From positions 1 through 64,000 of the forward strand of contig JASANG010003454.1 in assembly GCA_030248215.1 (NCBI GenBank): DNA of 64,000 nucleotides. Direction: 5' to 3'. A program made the translations under genes and the position numbers. This document shows positions 46,526-57,989 of this stretch, one piece after another. Within the stretch, counting starts at the first letter, position 1. Every line of letters starts with the position of its first letter. This DNA comes from Enoplolaimus lenunculus (Eukaryota > Nematoda > Enoplea > Enoplida > Thoracostomopsidae). The notes below the pieces were generated by a model, which worked only from the letters and a program-made list of their open reading frames with translations, ran no database searches and had not been told where the DNA came from.

Positions 46526-48092
46526 CGTTTTTGTAGTTCCCCCCCACACGACGCAAATGTGGGAGGAAACTCTCTTACTTCTAAATTGCAGCAGGGTCCC
46601 ACAATTAATAGTTTTGATGAACGTGAAAGACGGTGGCTGGGCGGGGGGGGGAAGTTTTCGGCTGCGGTGGAGGAACCTTCAAAAGTGGCTAAAAGCCTGC
46701 ATTGGTAAATAAGGCTTCTTAACGTCCGGCAACATGTTACTAAAAAATCTTTTTACTAGCGTTTAAATTACGTACTATAAGCTGTGCTATATAATATTCC
46801 TTGTATAAAGCTGTGAATCAGTGCTTTTGTGCACAAAAATATTGTGGATGATGCATAACGCTGATTTTAAAACTCCAAACAGCGAATCAACAAAGATGGC
46901 GAAAAACGCTAATTTCAAAGCAATCATTTTAAGGACATGCACCACAGGCAAAGTACAAAGAATGTATCACTCCTGTAAAACATTTCGTCAGATAAAGAAA
47001 ACAAACATTTTAACAGTTAGTTTAAATAACATTATTTTTTCCTTAAGGTGTAAAAAATTCCCTGGATCGCTACACCTTTGCTCCCAAAAAACGTTTTACC
47101 CGCTTGACTCAGGAATTGAAATCCCGGTTTAAAACGCCTCGGGTGCTTCTCAGAAACAATTGAAAATATTCGTTTTGATGTGATGTGGTACTGAAATAGG
47201 GCGCGTGGTTTTTTTGACAACATAGAGTTCCGCGGGACGCCGCGAATCAGCGCGAACTTGGTCGCCTAGTAGGACAGGCCATTCCCGCATGGGCCATAAA
47301 ACAAGAGGTAAATTTTGTATCGGTTTGAAATCTTTACCACGTATGTCAAAGTTAGAATTATTTTGGTCAGATTCGCTATTAAAGACGTTATTGTTTTTAC
47401 TGGAACAACAGGAAAATCGATGAAAAACCGTTAATCATTACGTCAAATTATTGATATGTTGGCCAAGGCAACTAAAATACGTTTCTTATTGGCACCGTGA
47501 TAGCCTATGAGGTGGCTTGATATAATGGCTCGTATGGCCTGACGGCCAGGCAACAGGCAAACTCAGTCAATCTGTGGTTTAGCTGATTTGTTTAGAACGC
47601 TGATTTATGACAGGCAAAGGTCGTTACAAACAGAAAGAAATTGGAAAAAATGCTTAGAAATTAAGTGTTTTGGAGGTAGAACTTTTGCCTTCTAAAAACG
47701 TGTTTAGTGTTGGGGACAGAAAGTAAACAAGTAAAACCTAAAATAGTGTATCAATACTTACAGTATGAACTTTAGATTCAGTACTAAATTACCATAGCAA
47801 TATTAGCGTTTGCTGAACATTAGTTTTGATGCAAACCGGACGCAAAAACGTTGCACTATAGAGTTTAAACTTTTATGCAATATTGCAATTAATATCAACA
47901 GCACTTGCGCAGTTGCAACAAAATTGCATCTGCATGCAATAATGCACTTTATTACACGCGTTATCAGATTTTAACAACTGACGTTTTCACAAATGTTTTT
48001 AATTTTAGGCACCGCTTTAGGCTAATAACGGTGGTTTAGTAAAATCTTCGAAGTTTATAAAAACGTTTGAAATTTGAGTCAATCAATAAACG
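46526..48092. other. Gene-free stretch
   Basis: G-run at 46640-46650. A patch of higher GC at 47225-47300 opens a frame of about 100 codons to 47423 with no recognisable domain. Confidence 0.45.
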
Positions 48093-48281
48093 GCACAGGG
48101 TCGTAACAGTAGTAGAAGCAAAATATTAAGTCTAAGACTAAGAATAAACCTAACATAACCGTAATGATAGCCTATAAGTAAGCCTAAGCCTAAATCTAAG
48201 CCTTAGCAAAAAATTAGTCTAACGCTTAAACTTACTCTATTACCGTTCCGCTGAAAAACGGACCGCCGTGATCTTTACATG
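48093..48281 (+). mobile_element. TTAGGC-core element, copy
   Basis: Starts CACAGGGTCGTAACAGTAGTAG, has AAGCCTAAGCCTAAATCTAAG, and ends TTACCGTTCCGCTGAAAAAC then GATCTTTACAT. Nearly full length. Confidence 0.7.
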
Positions 48282-48639
48282 GCGCTGAAATTTGAAAGAA
48301 AATTTTCCGGCGATGTCTCGTTTGGCGGCGGATCTTGACCTAACCGGGAGTGGAAGCCAATTCGTGTAGTATGCCATTAAAAAGTTAATAAAAAAACGTG
48401 GTCCAAGGTTCTTCATTCAAAACTTAATACATTTTTGAAACACTCACGTCACATGGTAACTTGTAAACGTTGGCATGAAGTCGCAAACTCACTGCCGTCT
48501 ATTATGACGCGTACCCCTGTCTCTATCGTTGATGCAGGTACGTTTTGTTTTAGTACATTTATCAAACCGCAGACTTTGTCTAAACATTTTTTTACTCAAA
48601 TTGCGCAAGATTTTATTGGTTTTTGTTTTTAGTGTACAA

Positions 48640-51360
48640 TCCTAAAGCAAGCTAAAGCATTTTTTACGCTTATTTTAAATTTATGTTGCAAAAAAAGCTT
48701 TTGGATGTCTTGCCCAATTAATATTTCTATCAATTTTGTCACTATTTTGAATAATGTTTAAAAAATTTTAAATTAAGTAATTTTTTACCCCAAAGTTAAA
48801 AAAAGTTTAAAGTTTATACTATTAAAATTAAGATACGCGCAAATAAGGCGCCAGGGAGTGCTTTTGAAAGGAACAATTTGCGTCTAAATAGCTTGGCATT
48901 TTTTTCCTTTCCAAACAACACAATATAAACACATTTCACTGAGTTAAAATGTTGTTTACAGCCTAATGATTTTACAAAAATACTATTTTAACCAAGTTAT
49001 TTGATTGAAACTCAAATTGATGGTCACCTCGAGCTAAACAGCCAAAAACAAAAACGGCGAAACGCAAGCGTTGGCTTAATGCTCTGACCCTAACAAAGTT
49101 GTTTTTGTTAACAACTAAATTCTAGCTGTCTAAACTCAACCCAAATCAGAATTCTGGCCTGGCTACGTCCATAATCACGGCCGGCGTTTTAGGATAGTCG
49201 CCCCATTTCCCAAAACAAGTCTGAGGGGAACCCCAATAAAGTGAGTGTTTCACAGCTCTAAACTTCGTGATAAGTGAAAAAAATTTTAGTTTGCCAAAAT
49301 GGGGGCTCCTAAGTATCGGAGCACCTCCATTAGGGGGTTTGCGGTGGGCTTCCACCGACACCGTCTATGATGAGCAATGTTTGTCAAAAACATAAAAGCT
49401 CCGTTGACACGTTTTAAACTTTTCCTAAAAACACGTCTTCAATTTTAACTCACCGATCCAATTATTTGAATTTGTTCAGATTTGAGCATACGCTGTTATA
49501 AGCGTCGGCTGAAAATCAAACCGTTTTAATTTTGAAAACAAACTTAAAGTTTATTTTCAAAACTTGCCTTTCCAATATATTGCATTGACTGCGTGTAAAA
49601 GTAAGTAGCTGAGATTTCAGTTCAGAATGTTGAAACATTAAAAATGGCAAGAATTTCAATGTTTGTTCTCAAACAATCGGCTTTGTCGTACACCACAATT
49701 TTCAGGATTTCACCTGAGCATTTCTACTGTCGCTCTCTTACATTCGGAGACTCACTGTGTATTTTGAATTGTTTTCAGCTTGTAATTGATACTTAAGTTT
49801 ATAATGCTGATTAAATACACTGTTTTTGAGCGTGTGTGAAATAAAAAATGTAATATACGTATATACATTTATTTATATATAATCTGCAAACAAACTATAG
49901 TTTGAATTAAATATATATATATATAATTCAAAATATAGTTTGAATTAAATATATATACATATATACCTGTACCTGTATATAATATATAGTGAAATTATTA
50001 CATAATTGCGAAAACACTCAAGGCCATTTCTACTAACCAGATTCTCGACACTTGTCACCGAGTTAAACTTTTGCTCAAAACTCGATATCTTATTTTTTAA
50101 GTCCCAATTTAGAGCCAAATTAAGATATTTTTGGATGCTGTTAAGTTAAATTTTAACTTTATGAAATTTTATTTTTTGTTACATCAAAAGTTGTTTTTAC
50201 CACCGTGAATTTACAATGAAGCGTTTTACCAACTGTCCATTTGATGGTAACTCTGCTTCAACTTGTGTTATCCTAAAATAGTTTTTTGATTTTATGATGA
50301 CGATAGAGAAAAATGATTAGTGCAAGATAAATATAAAAATTACATATATATATTGGTTGTACTTGGCAATTTCGCAAACACAAAAAGCTTCAATGGTAAC
50401 TTCTGAAAATAGAAAGAAATTCTTAAGAAAGCAATCTTAGATATTTTGATAAAGCTGGTTAAAGTTTTGTGAAACCTTCTTCGCATTGAGCATACCGTGA
50501 AAAACAACTGTTGGGCAGACCTATTTAACAAGTAACAAAAGATTTTTTAACATAATTTTTTGAATACGATTATTAAGATACCCTGGTGTAACATGTATAT
50601 ATTTGTTATATATACTTGTTACACAGGATATCCTAATATGATTAAGTGATGCCATCGAAAATCGATAAGATTAAACCAGAAATTGGCAACATCTATATTG
50701 TATGACTATGGGGTTAAGCCTAGGCATAAAACTGATGCTATGGCTGAAGTTTAAACTTTGAGCAAGACAAAACCAAAGCCTAAATATAAGCGCTAATGCA
50801 TTAATCAAAGTGACAACCCGGTGAACTTGTGACAGAATTCGAGCAATGAAAAAATATTTATGAATTAAAAAATCATAATAAAAATGAGAGAAAAAGTAGA
50901 TAAGTAAAAATCGTTTCGAATGCGGATGTCAAAATTAAGTGAAATGGAAAAAACACATTTTTTTTCGATAGTGAGTTTTTGTCGTAAACAAAATATAAGA
51001 TTTTATAATTTTATTACCAGATAACATTAATGCATCGAATTTTTTGCTTATCCAATAAAAAATGTATGACATCTCATATGCGATTTCACGTCGAAAAACG
51101 CATTACCAGATAGAGGATGTTTAATTTATGTAACATGGCTCATATATGTAAGAGGTGTAAAAGAACGTTATAGATTTTGAATACAAAAATGAAATGTTTC
51201 AAAGCCAATGTAAACACAATAAGTTCTCAACTTTAAACAATTTAAATTGTTTCCTCGTACCCCGAAACTGCGCAAAACGCAAACTTAATCCACTAACCAT
51301 GAAACTTAACCAAGGTGAATGTCTATGGCTCAGGGTCTAAAATCTAAGCATTATGTTTAA
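48640..51360. other. Gene-free stretch
   Basis: No gene recognised. It holds an AT-rich palindromic run at 49860-49990 with two copies of ATAGTTTGAATTAAATATAT, a hairpin at 50587-50626 and a TTAGGC-core remnant at about 50716-50795. Confidence 0.5.
50587..50626. repeat. Short hairpin GTGTAACA...TGTTACAC
   Basis: GTGTAACATGTATATATTTG is followed by its imperfect inverse TTATATATACTTGTTACAC: about 16 bp of stem with a 3-5 base loop. It resembles the ends of a minimal inverted-repeat element with no interior. Confidence 0.65.
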
Positions 51361-51578
51361 GGCCCGTGTTCTCAAATGTGTGTAGCACCTATTACCAGTT
51401 GGTTATAAGTCTTCTACCTTTCGAATGAGTGAATCCTGCGGCTCAAACTCTGACACATTTTTGGCATTTTATTTGTTCTAATTCCTGTACCAATTTTAGT
51501 TCAGCAACTGCAATAGTTAGCGAGTTTCAAAACCTATTACTAAGTGATGATAGTTGCTATAAGTACGCATATTACAGA
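51361..51578. mobile_element. Miniature element, TTCTCAAATG family, copy
   Basis: GGCCCGTGTTCTCAAATGTG, GTAGCACCTATTACCAG and then CCTATTACTAAGTGATGATA with decayed right end AAGTACGCATATTAC. About 218 bases. Confidence 0.65.
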
Positions 51579-51821
51579 ATATGAACCTAGGCCTCAAACT
51601 AAAACATCGTTCTGTTTATGTCTCAGAATAAGGTGGTCATTCCTGTAAGAGTGCCGCTGTAGTTTTTGGCTACTTACTGCCTTTCAGTGTCGTTCAGTGT
51701 TGTCCGCAACAAACGTGAACTACCGCATGGCACAGTATTACAATTAGTAAACAAATTATTTTTGACTTGCAGCGCCATTCGACGTCGTACACCGCTGCAC
51801 GACAAGTATAGCGGCACCCTA

Positions 51822-52073
51822 CACTGTAAATTCTAATCAGTTAATTAATCAACTCAGACGGAAAGCTAGATCTTTCTGAGTTAATAACAGTAAACTTAAA
51901 CTCACTCTGAGTTGATTTGATTCTCACTGTGAGTTGAATTGACTATGGATGAGTTGCTTAATTAACTCAGAACGAATTGAATCAACTCAAAATTCTGAGT
52001 TCTGATAGTCCTAATTCAGGCTGAGTGATTCAACTCATTCTGAGTTAAAATCAACTCACTGGAATTTACAGTG
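51822..52073. mobile_element. Miniature element, CACTGTAARTTC family, full copy
   Basis: The ends CACTGTAAATTC and GAATTTACAGTG are exact inverses and both are flanked by TA. The interior is made of many GAGTTGA/TCAACTC-type words in both orientations. Confidence 0.85.
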
Positions 52074-52389
52074 TAAGCCTTACCTGTCACTGGTTAAAAA
52101 CCTTACAAAATAACAAATAGAATAGCAGACCTACCAATGTAAATGGAATACAGAAAACACGGGCACCTCACCCCACATAATAGTGGCTTGAGGCGTCCAA
52201 GTAGGTTCCAGCTGCGTAATTTTAAATACACCGCTACAGTTGTAAAATTTTCAAATTTTAACTAAATTATACCTACGTATAAAAATTTCACTTATTGAGA
52301 ACTGAACATGATCGTAACTGCACTCCTTGCACATATTGCTGCCGGCACCCATGAGAGCAAGGAAAAAGAGTTATGATTGCCAAAAATTG

Positions 52390-54642
52390 TTAAACATTCA
52401 TCGATGTTTCGCAAATGAACGACTTAAATTCTGTCGCACATGACCCCAGTGCCCAACCACCATCACCGGTCAGAGTTTTGAACCCACACAATCGAGTGCC
52501 ATCACCAATGTTTGGTTCAGCAGAACCCCAATTCTGATAACGTACCGGATTGCTTGCCGGGTTGACCCACATAAGCCCTGGGAAGTACGGATGATACTGA
52601 TTGAGGTCGTATTTATCGAGACCGATCCACGCAGTTGAATTGCCGATTTTGTGCGTTTTTAGGCAGATTTCAAACAGTTCTTAAATTGAAAATAAAATAG
52701 AAAATGATAGCAACAATAGTGTATTTTAGTGGTATTAATTCAACCAAGAGTGTATAATACAAGAGTATAAAACTTTTGGGGTTCCGCATGGTACAAAATG
52801 CACCCGGCACGCGTTGCGTTTTTGAACAAACCCCTATATTTGTAGAGGGGGTACAACCTGTGGCACCAAAAATGCTCCGCTTATAGTTCAGTTTACGGGT
52901 ATTGTACGTGACAACGAACCCCCCTCTAAATAAAGGAGGTGACCAAAAATACAACGCCCGTTGGTACATTTTGTAGCATGCGGAATCCCGAGAGTTACCC
53001 GCTTTTGTATCATTGCATGCACTCTTGATAGAACTATTTGAAAATAATTGCTTACACATGAATTCTTGGTATCATGCAGCGCCAACGGATGCGTTTCTCG
53101 AACCCCGAATCCACAATTAGCTATGAAACATTTTATTGCGACCCACTGGGACCTGTTTAGGAAGCCGCGTACCCAAACGCCGGCTTTGGTATCGAGATTG
53201 CGCTTTCACGCCAGACTATGCAGCTAGGTGGCGAAGTCTTATGTACACAGCACGCATTAACATTAGTATACTTATAGTAAAGTCGAGTTATGTAAAGAGC
53301 GAAGACTTTTACCGGCTTGGCTTATCAATCGTTCCAAAACTGCTTTGCACTAAAATCATGCTTTGTACATTTTTCCTACTACTCTCTAAAAGCTTAAGCT
53401 AACTTGATTTAAGCTTAATCTAGTCCAGGAGTATTAAACTAACTTTCTAGAATAACTGGACAAACGGGTAAGCTAAACTTAGTGAACTCTTTGACACATA
53501 TAATTTCTGAGCTGGATTTGTTACTTTAACGAAAATTAGTTTACATAAACTCGTGTTTAACTTAAAAATATGTTAATTTAAGTAAACCTTAAAATTCTAG
53601 TTTAGTTGGTCGGTCCAACCATTTGAGTTTTACTTAAATTGATATTGAAGTTCAGTTAAGCTATAATTTTAGTTTAAGTTTTTAGAGAGTAATGCGTCTA
53701 TGCCTAATCCTACAGGAAGAAAATGTACAACAGGCAAAAGTATTGTAGGCCTACGCTTGAATCCCAAGCCTGAGTCTATTTCTGCTCCTAAGCCTAAACG
53801 TGAAGGAAGACAGTGTACAAAAGCTGAAGGTTATTCTAAATTCGTACTGTATTGACCCGAATAAGAAGGGGTAATAAGAGGCGGAACCCATAAATTACCG
53901 TTTAATTCAACGGATAGGGGGTACCCTGTGGAGAGGCGAAAGAAATACCAGTTCCCCTCCCTTCTTATTCGGGTCACTACAGTATGAGTGTGCGATAACT
54001 TATACACGTGGTTACCTCAGTCCTGTTTGTCTCCTGACCACCAGCTGCAGCAGGCATCAAATAATCATAAGTTGATGGAGTCGAACGGAATTGATTCATA
54101 AATTATTAAAAACCTATTTTTATTACCGAAAAAGATTTTAACTTTAAAATTCACAAACTGAACTTTAACTTTTTACATCTGGTCCCCTGGTCTCGTCCAA
54201 TCCTCGACTATTTACTGCCGGGTGGCGTTATACTCGTCGCACAGGTACAGTCTGTATTAACAGTGCAATAACGTATGGAAGTTAATTAGCGTACCATGCC
54301 ACACGATGCCGGACGGCAACAGACGGCGAAATATACCGACTTGTAAAATATTTAAAAAGTATAGCGTTAACCGAATCCTATTAAATCAAGATAAAATGTA
54401 CCTGGAGTCCAATCATCGATGAGCTTATCTTGTTGATCATCTGTAATCGTCATTAGATGTCCGTTAATTGGTTCCTTTTGGCACTGAACCAACGATGAAA
54501 ACCATGTCGCGTATTTGCCGCACGAAAAATAATAACATTTACCGTTGTAGTATTTTGATAGAAATCGTCGTGCTTGAGGACAAGTTGGAGTTAATTCGTT
54601 GAGTTCTTCGCTTGAGCTGTCGATTGTGGCTGCTTGTTCAGG
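52390..54642 (-). CDS. C-type lectin-like domain protein, last two exons
   Basis: Exon A, 54642-54402 (after TTTTAAG): an acidic stretch, then CPQARRF, NGKCYYFSCGK, WFSSLVQCQKE and HLMTITDDQQDKLIDDW, ending CCAG|GTACA in phase 1. Exon B, 52679-52390 (after CAATTTAAG): matching phase, with STAWIGLDKYD, RYQNWGSAEPNIGDG, RLCGF, GGWALGSC and FICE, then the stop. Together they give a complete lectin-like fold of about 175 residues: W-I-G-L, the EPN loop and the disulfide cysteines are in place. In calcium-binding lectins EPN selects mannose-type sugars, but the usual W-N-D reads W-A-L, so calcium-dependent sugar binding is doubtful. Nematodes have many secreted lectins of this type. The first exon is less certain (see 57296-57369). 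The intron carries a family G element, two other miniature elements and pieces of unrelated repeats. Confidence 0.85.
52743..53033. mobile_element. Miniature element, family G, in the lectin intron
   Basis: The ends ACCAAGAGTGTATAATACAAG and the inverse of GCATGCACTCTTGATAG pair imperfectly; inside them TTCCGCATGGTACAAAATG pairs with CATTTTGTAGCATGCGGAA. CGGCACGCGTTGCGTTTTTG is shared with 14789-15134. Confidence 0.75.
53380..53691. mobile_element. Miniature element, TACTCTCTAAA family, copy 2
   Basis: The ends TACTCTCTAAAAGCTTAAGC and the inverse of GTTTAAGTTTTTAGAGAGTA pair. The interior is a mosaic of TTAAGTTTA words. 312 bases, in the lectin intron. Confidence 0.75.
53700..53830 (+). mobile_element. 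TTAGGC-core element, decayed copy
   Basis: GCCTAATCCTACAGG, GCCTACGCTTGAATCCCAAG, GCCTGAGTCT and CCTAAGCCTAAACG keep the degenerate hexamer. The ends are lost. Confidence 0.4.
53845..53984. mobile_element. Family T miniature element, shortened copy
   Basis: The ends TACTGTATTGACCCGAATAAG and the inverse of CTTATTCGGGTCACTACAGTA enclose only about 100 bases. An internal-deletion derivative; both terminal repeats are intact. Confidence 0.85.
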
Positions 54643-55170
54643 CTTAAAAGGTTACAAACATTTGAGTTTTTGAATAGATATATGATGACATTTGTACACT
54701 TCGTTCCACTGGCGTAGGCTTAAGCTGAGAGTTTATAAAAGGCGTACTGGAGCGTAAGCTTTTGCTTGAGCCAAAGCCTGAGCGCAAGCCTTTGTTTGAT
54801 CATAAGCCTAGGTCTAAGCCTTAGGGTAAGCATGTCAGGAATGCGTATAACAGCCTCGACATTTTCCAAAGCTGTATAACATCCCAAAGGTTATGTTTTC
54901 ATATTTATGCAGTGATCTAAAAAAGTGTTAGCGGGTATCACGACAATTGGAAGCACCACCTAGCCCGTAAGATAGGTACGTATAGCTTGAAAAAAATTTA
55001 GAACATACTACCCTGAAAGCGATGTCAAGATAAATTTTTATTTAATAAATGTGAATCTAGACTCTAATTAAAAATTAATATTAAAAAATTTGAATTCAAC
55101 GAAAAGCTTTTAATGTTGAAGGCAAATTATTATTGTAAATCCCTATTCAGACGTGCAAGTTTTTGGGCTC

Positions 55171-55335
55171 ATGTATAGAATAGGGCCGGAACTGTAGTAT
55201 AAGCACATTCCTAAGCCTAAGCCTTTGGATGAGCCTATTCCTAAGCCTAAGCCTAAACCCAAAGCCTAAGCAAAAAACAGTCTAAAGCTTAAACTGACTG
55301 TATTATAGCCCTATGGAAAACGATCCGGCCCTGTT
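55171..55335 (+). mobile_element. TTAGGC-core element, copy
   Basis: ATGTATAGAATAGGGCCGGAAC, GTAGTATAAGCACATTCC, then CCTAAGCCTAAGCC twice, and AAACAGTCTAAAGCTTAAAC at the right. Nearly full length. Confidence 0.75.
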
Positions 55336-55361
55336 TTATACTTGGGCCGTTTTTACAGCAA

Positions 55362-55960
55362 AAACTTGCAACTGCAACTTGCATGTGAAAGTTTGGTCAC
55401 AAAACACCATTGAAGTTCTTGCAGGTGCAAATATTCACTGGAATTCGCGCTGTTAAATTTAATTCGCACGTGTAAACTCAGTAGCAAGTCACTAGAATTT
55501 CTTGCACCTGAATTGTGATTGGCTAATCGGAAGACATGTTGTTGAGCGTTTCTCAATTAATTCAACTTGTTGAATAAATTCAAAACGTCTGAATTAATTG
55601 AAAAACGCTCAACAACATGTCTTCTGATTAGCCAATCACGATTCAGGTGCAAGAAATCCAAGTGACTTGCTACTGAGTTTACACGTGCGAATTAAATTTA
55701 ACAGCGCGAATTCCAGTGAACAATTTGCAACTGCAACTTGCATGTTAAAGTTTGGTCACAAAACACCATTGAAGTTCTTGCAGGTGCAAATTATTCACTG
55801 GAATTTTCGCGCTGTTAAATTTAATTCAAACGTGTAAACTCAGAAGCAAGTCACGTGAATTTCTTGCACCTGAATTGTGATTGGCTAATCGGAAGACATC
55901 TTGTTGAACGTTTTTCAATTAATTCAAACGTTTTGAATTTATCCAACAAGTTGAATTAAT
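55362..55960. repeat. Three-arm repeat: inverted pair plus a third direct arm
   Basis: Arm 1 (about 55370-55560) holds TTGCAACTGCAACTTGCATG, CATTGAAGTTCTTGCAGGTG, CACTGGAATTCGCGCTG and GATTGGCTAATCGGAAGACA. Arm 2 (about 55575-55724) is its inverse (TGTCTTCTGATTAGCCAATC and onward). Arm 3 (about 55728-55940) repeats arm 1 in direct orientation. Arms differ at only a few positions. The centre between arms 1 and 2 is rich in AATTAATTCAA. Confidence 0.85.
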
Positions 55961-56349
55961 TGAAATATCAAACATGTTTGATATTTCGCTGACTACGGCG
56001 ATTGTGACGGTTCTTGATTTACATTTTTGTGCGCTAAATAGAAATTGTATAGGTATAAAAGAGTTTTCAAGTCGAGAATTTCAAGTAGAGCCTTCTTTAC
56101 GCATGAATCTTTCTCGCAGCTAAAACTTGCGCTTACATGTTTTTCAAAAATTTATTCGAAGAATTACAGCTGCAATTTGTTCATTACGAATATGCGCGAA
56201 GACTTAACTCATAGCCATGAATAGCGTTGCAAGTTGAATTAATTCATTGTCACTGTATGAAAAGATAATTCATAGCTTATGCTTGATATTTATTGCAGTC
56301 GTCTGCATATTATTCATATAAATTCATGCCAATATTCAAAATGAAAATG

Positions 56350-56475
56350 ATATCTTGCAAGTACTTGCAGCTGCAAGAAACTTGTGCAAATCCCAGCTGT
56401 GAGTTTTCGCTGCAAAAACTTGCACGTGTAAATGAAGCTTTATTGTTGCAGCTTACTTTCGAATACATGTGCCTG
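56350..56475. repeat. TTGCAGCTGCAAG-rich repeat, copy 2
   Basis: AAGTACTTGCAGCTGCAAG, CAAATCCCAGCTGTGAG, TTTTCGCTGCAAAAAC and TTGCACGTGTAAA match 46340-46525 and the arms of 55362-55960. Confidence 0.5.
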
Positions 56476-56802
56476 TGAATACTTGTGAACCTGCAAAATA
56501 GATATATTTAGTTTAGCTTATTATTACAAAATCTTGGCTGTAATATCGGCATTTTGTAATAGGCTTCGCAAAATTTGAACAAAGGTTAAATTTTTAAAGT
56601 TATTTCAAGGGCTCAAATAATTAGCTTTAGATGGGTGTCAAGCTGTTTAGAAATTGTGTTTCTTATGAAATTCGAACGCCTCTACACGGCTTTGGTAATT
56701 AAACGTATTGATAACTTAGCCATAATCCCAGTAGCGTTGTTAACGGAAGCTCGCTTAAACATTCATAAATGCCACTAGATACCATAGATTTCTAAGACCA
56801 GA

Positions 56803-57012
56803 GGTCCACATTCTCAAATGCGTATAGCACCTGTCAGCAGTTAGTGATAGGATGACCTGCTGCTGTTGCGGATCTCAATATTTGCAGATAACTAAGGTAA
56901 ATCAAACTTGAAAATTATGCAGATTTTCAAAGCTCATTATTCACTGACTCGAAAGTTACAAAATACCTGTCACTAACTGGCGATACGTGCTATATACATT
57001 TGAGACTACGAG
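56803..57012. mobile_element. Miniature element, TTCTCAAATG family, copy
   Basis: The left end GGTCCACATTCTCAAATGCG is followed by CACCTGTCAGCAGTTAGTG. The right end has ACTAACTGGCGATACGTGC and CATTTGAGACTACG. About 210 bases. Confidence 0.7.
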
Positions 57013-57295
57013 CAAAATTCTTAGATATGCACATGCCTATCAATAATTAGATGCCTACTACAATTTTCACTACAGTAGCTGTAAAGCGTTAAAAGAACTT
57101 TACCGTTGCGTAGTTTTTGCCCCGTCGATAAATCTGCGCCCCGTCTACTAAAGGCAATTCCTGGTTGTGGGCCTGCAAATTCGCCATAACAAAACATTAA
57201 ACCTGCTTTCAAAAAATCAATTTCAAAACCAAACTGTTAGCGAGTTACCCAATTGAAGCTAAAGTAGGTTAAAGTTTAGGTAACTGTTTACTTAC

Positions 57296-57369
57296 CTGTG
57301 GGGCACGTTTGCATGCGTTACACAAGATACGAGTAAAACAACTATTACCACTATATGTAATTGACTCAT
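57296..57369 (-). CDS. Possible signal-peptide exon of the lectin gene
   Basis: ATG at 57369 opens 24 codons with a strong signal peptide (LHIVVIVVLLVSCVTHA) ending CCCCACAG|GTAAGT, a consensus donor in phase 2. It lies on the same strand about 2.7 kb upstream of lectin exon A. A candidate middle exon (57172-57104, after TTTGCAG and ending ACG|GTAAAG) is phase 0 at both ends and fits exon A, but not this exon's phase 2, so an exon is missing or one boundary is wrong. It may instead begin another secreted gene. Confidence 0.5.
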
Positions 57370-57544
57370 GTCGCAAATTACTTGTACTTTCTAAGAAAAA
57401 TTATTCGATTTTTAACCAGGTTCGTAAGCAGGATTTCAGATTAGTATAGGCCTTAGATAAAGAATGCGAAGGATGTAAATTTCGCTTCTTCGGCTGTGCA
57501 GTGTATGATCCGAGCATGCCAATTTGCATTGCTGAGAGGCGGAC

Positions 57545-57625
57545 CGGTTTTCTGGAGGACTGCAATAGAGTAAGCTTAAGACTATTTTTTTCTTAAGCTA
57601 AGGCTTACACATAGGGCAAGGTTCA
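57545..57625 (-). mobile_element. TTAGGC-core element, partial copy
   Basis: GGACTGCAATAGAGTAAGCTTA and TTAAGCTAAGGCTTACAC match the right half of the family in inverse orientation. It is cut short by the sequence beginning at 57643. Confidence 0.5.
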
Positions 57626-57642
57626 GTAACAAAAGTTATAGT

Positions 57643-57853
57643 TGTAGCATGGCTTTGAGTTCTGCATGAGTGCGCTGTGCGAGTGCTTGAGTCACCTGCA
57701 CAGCACGAGAGGGATGTTCGAGTGCACTGCACGCTTGAAGCAAGCTAGCAGCGCGCGTTTGTATTCGGAAGGACAATAAGCCGTGCTACAACGGATTTGT
57801 TCCACGGTCCAAGAACGAACCATCTTTGGTTTTTTGAATAAACGACTAACTAA
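57643..57853 (+). repeat. Possible solo LTR
   Basis: A stretch of about 211 bases running from TGTAGCATGGC to GACTAACTAACA (TG...CA ends) with AATAAA near its end (about 57836) and a higher GC content than its flanks. No clear target duplication or second copy in the window. Weakly supported. Confidence 0.3.
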
Positions 57854-57989
57854 CACGGATCCGTAGCAGAGGCGGCAAGAGGTGGCTTAGACTTCCTAGA
57901 AAATTTTGATCACCTCTAGATATTTTTTAGACCAACTTATATTTATCTGTTTAGCGCGTTGCGTCTCGTCTTACTTTTGTCACAGTTTT

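Noticed and set aside
47222-47423. GC-richer open frame containing MGHKTRGKFCIGL
   Set aside because: About 100 codons open including upstream, but no domain or second exon could be recognised.
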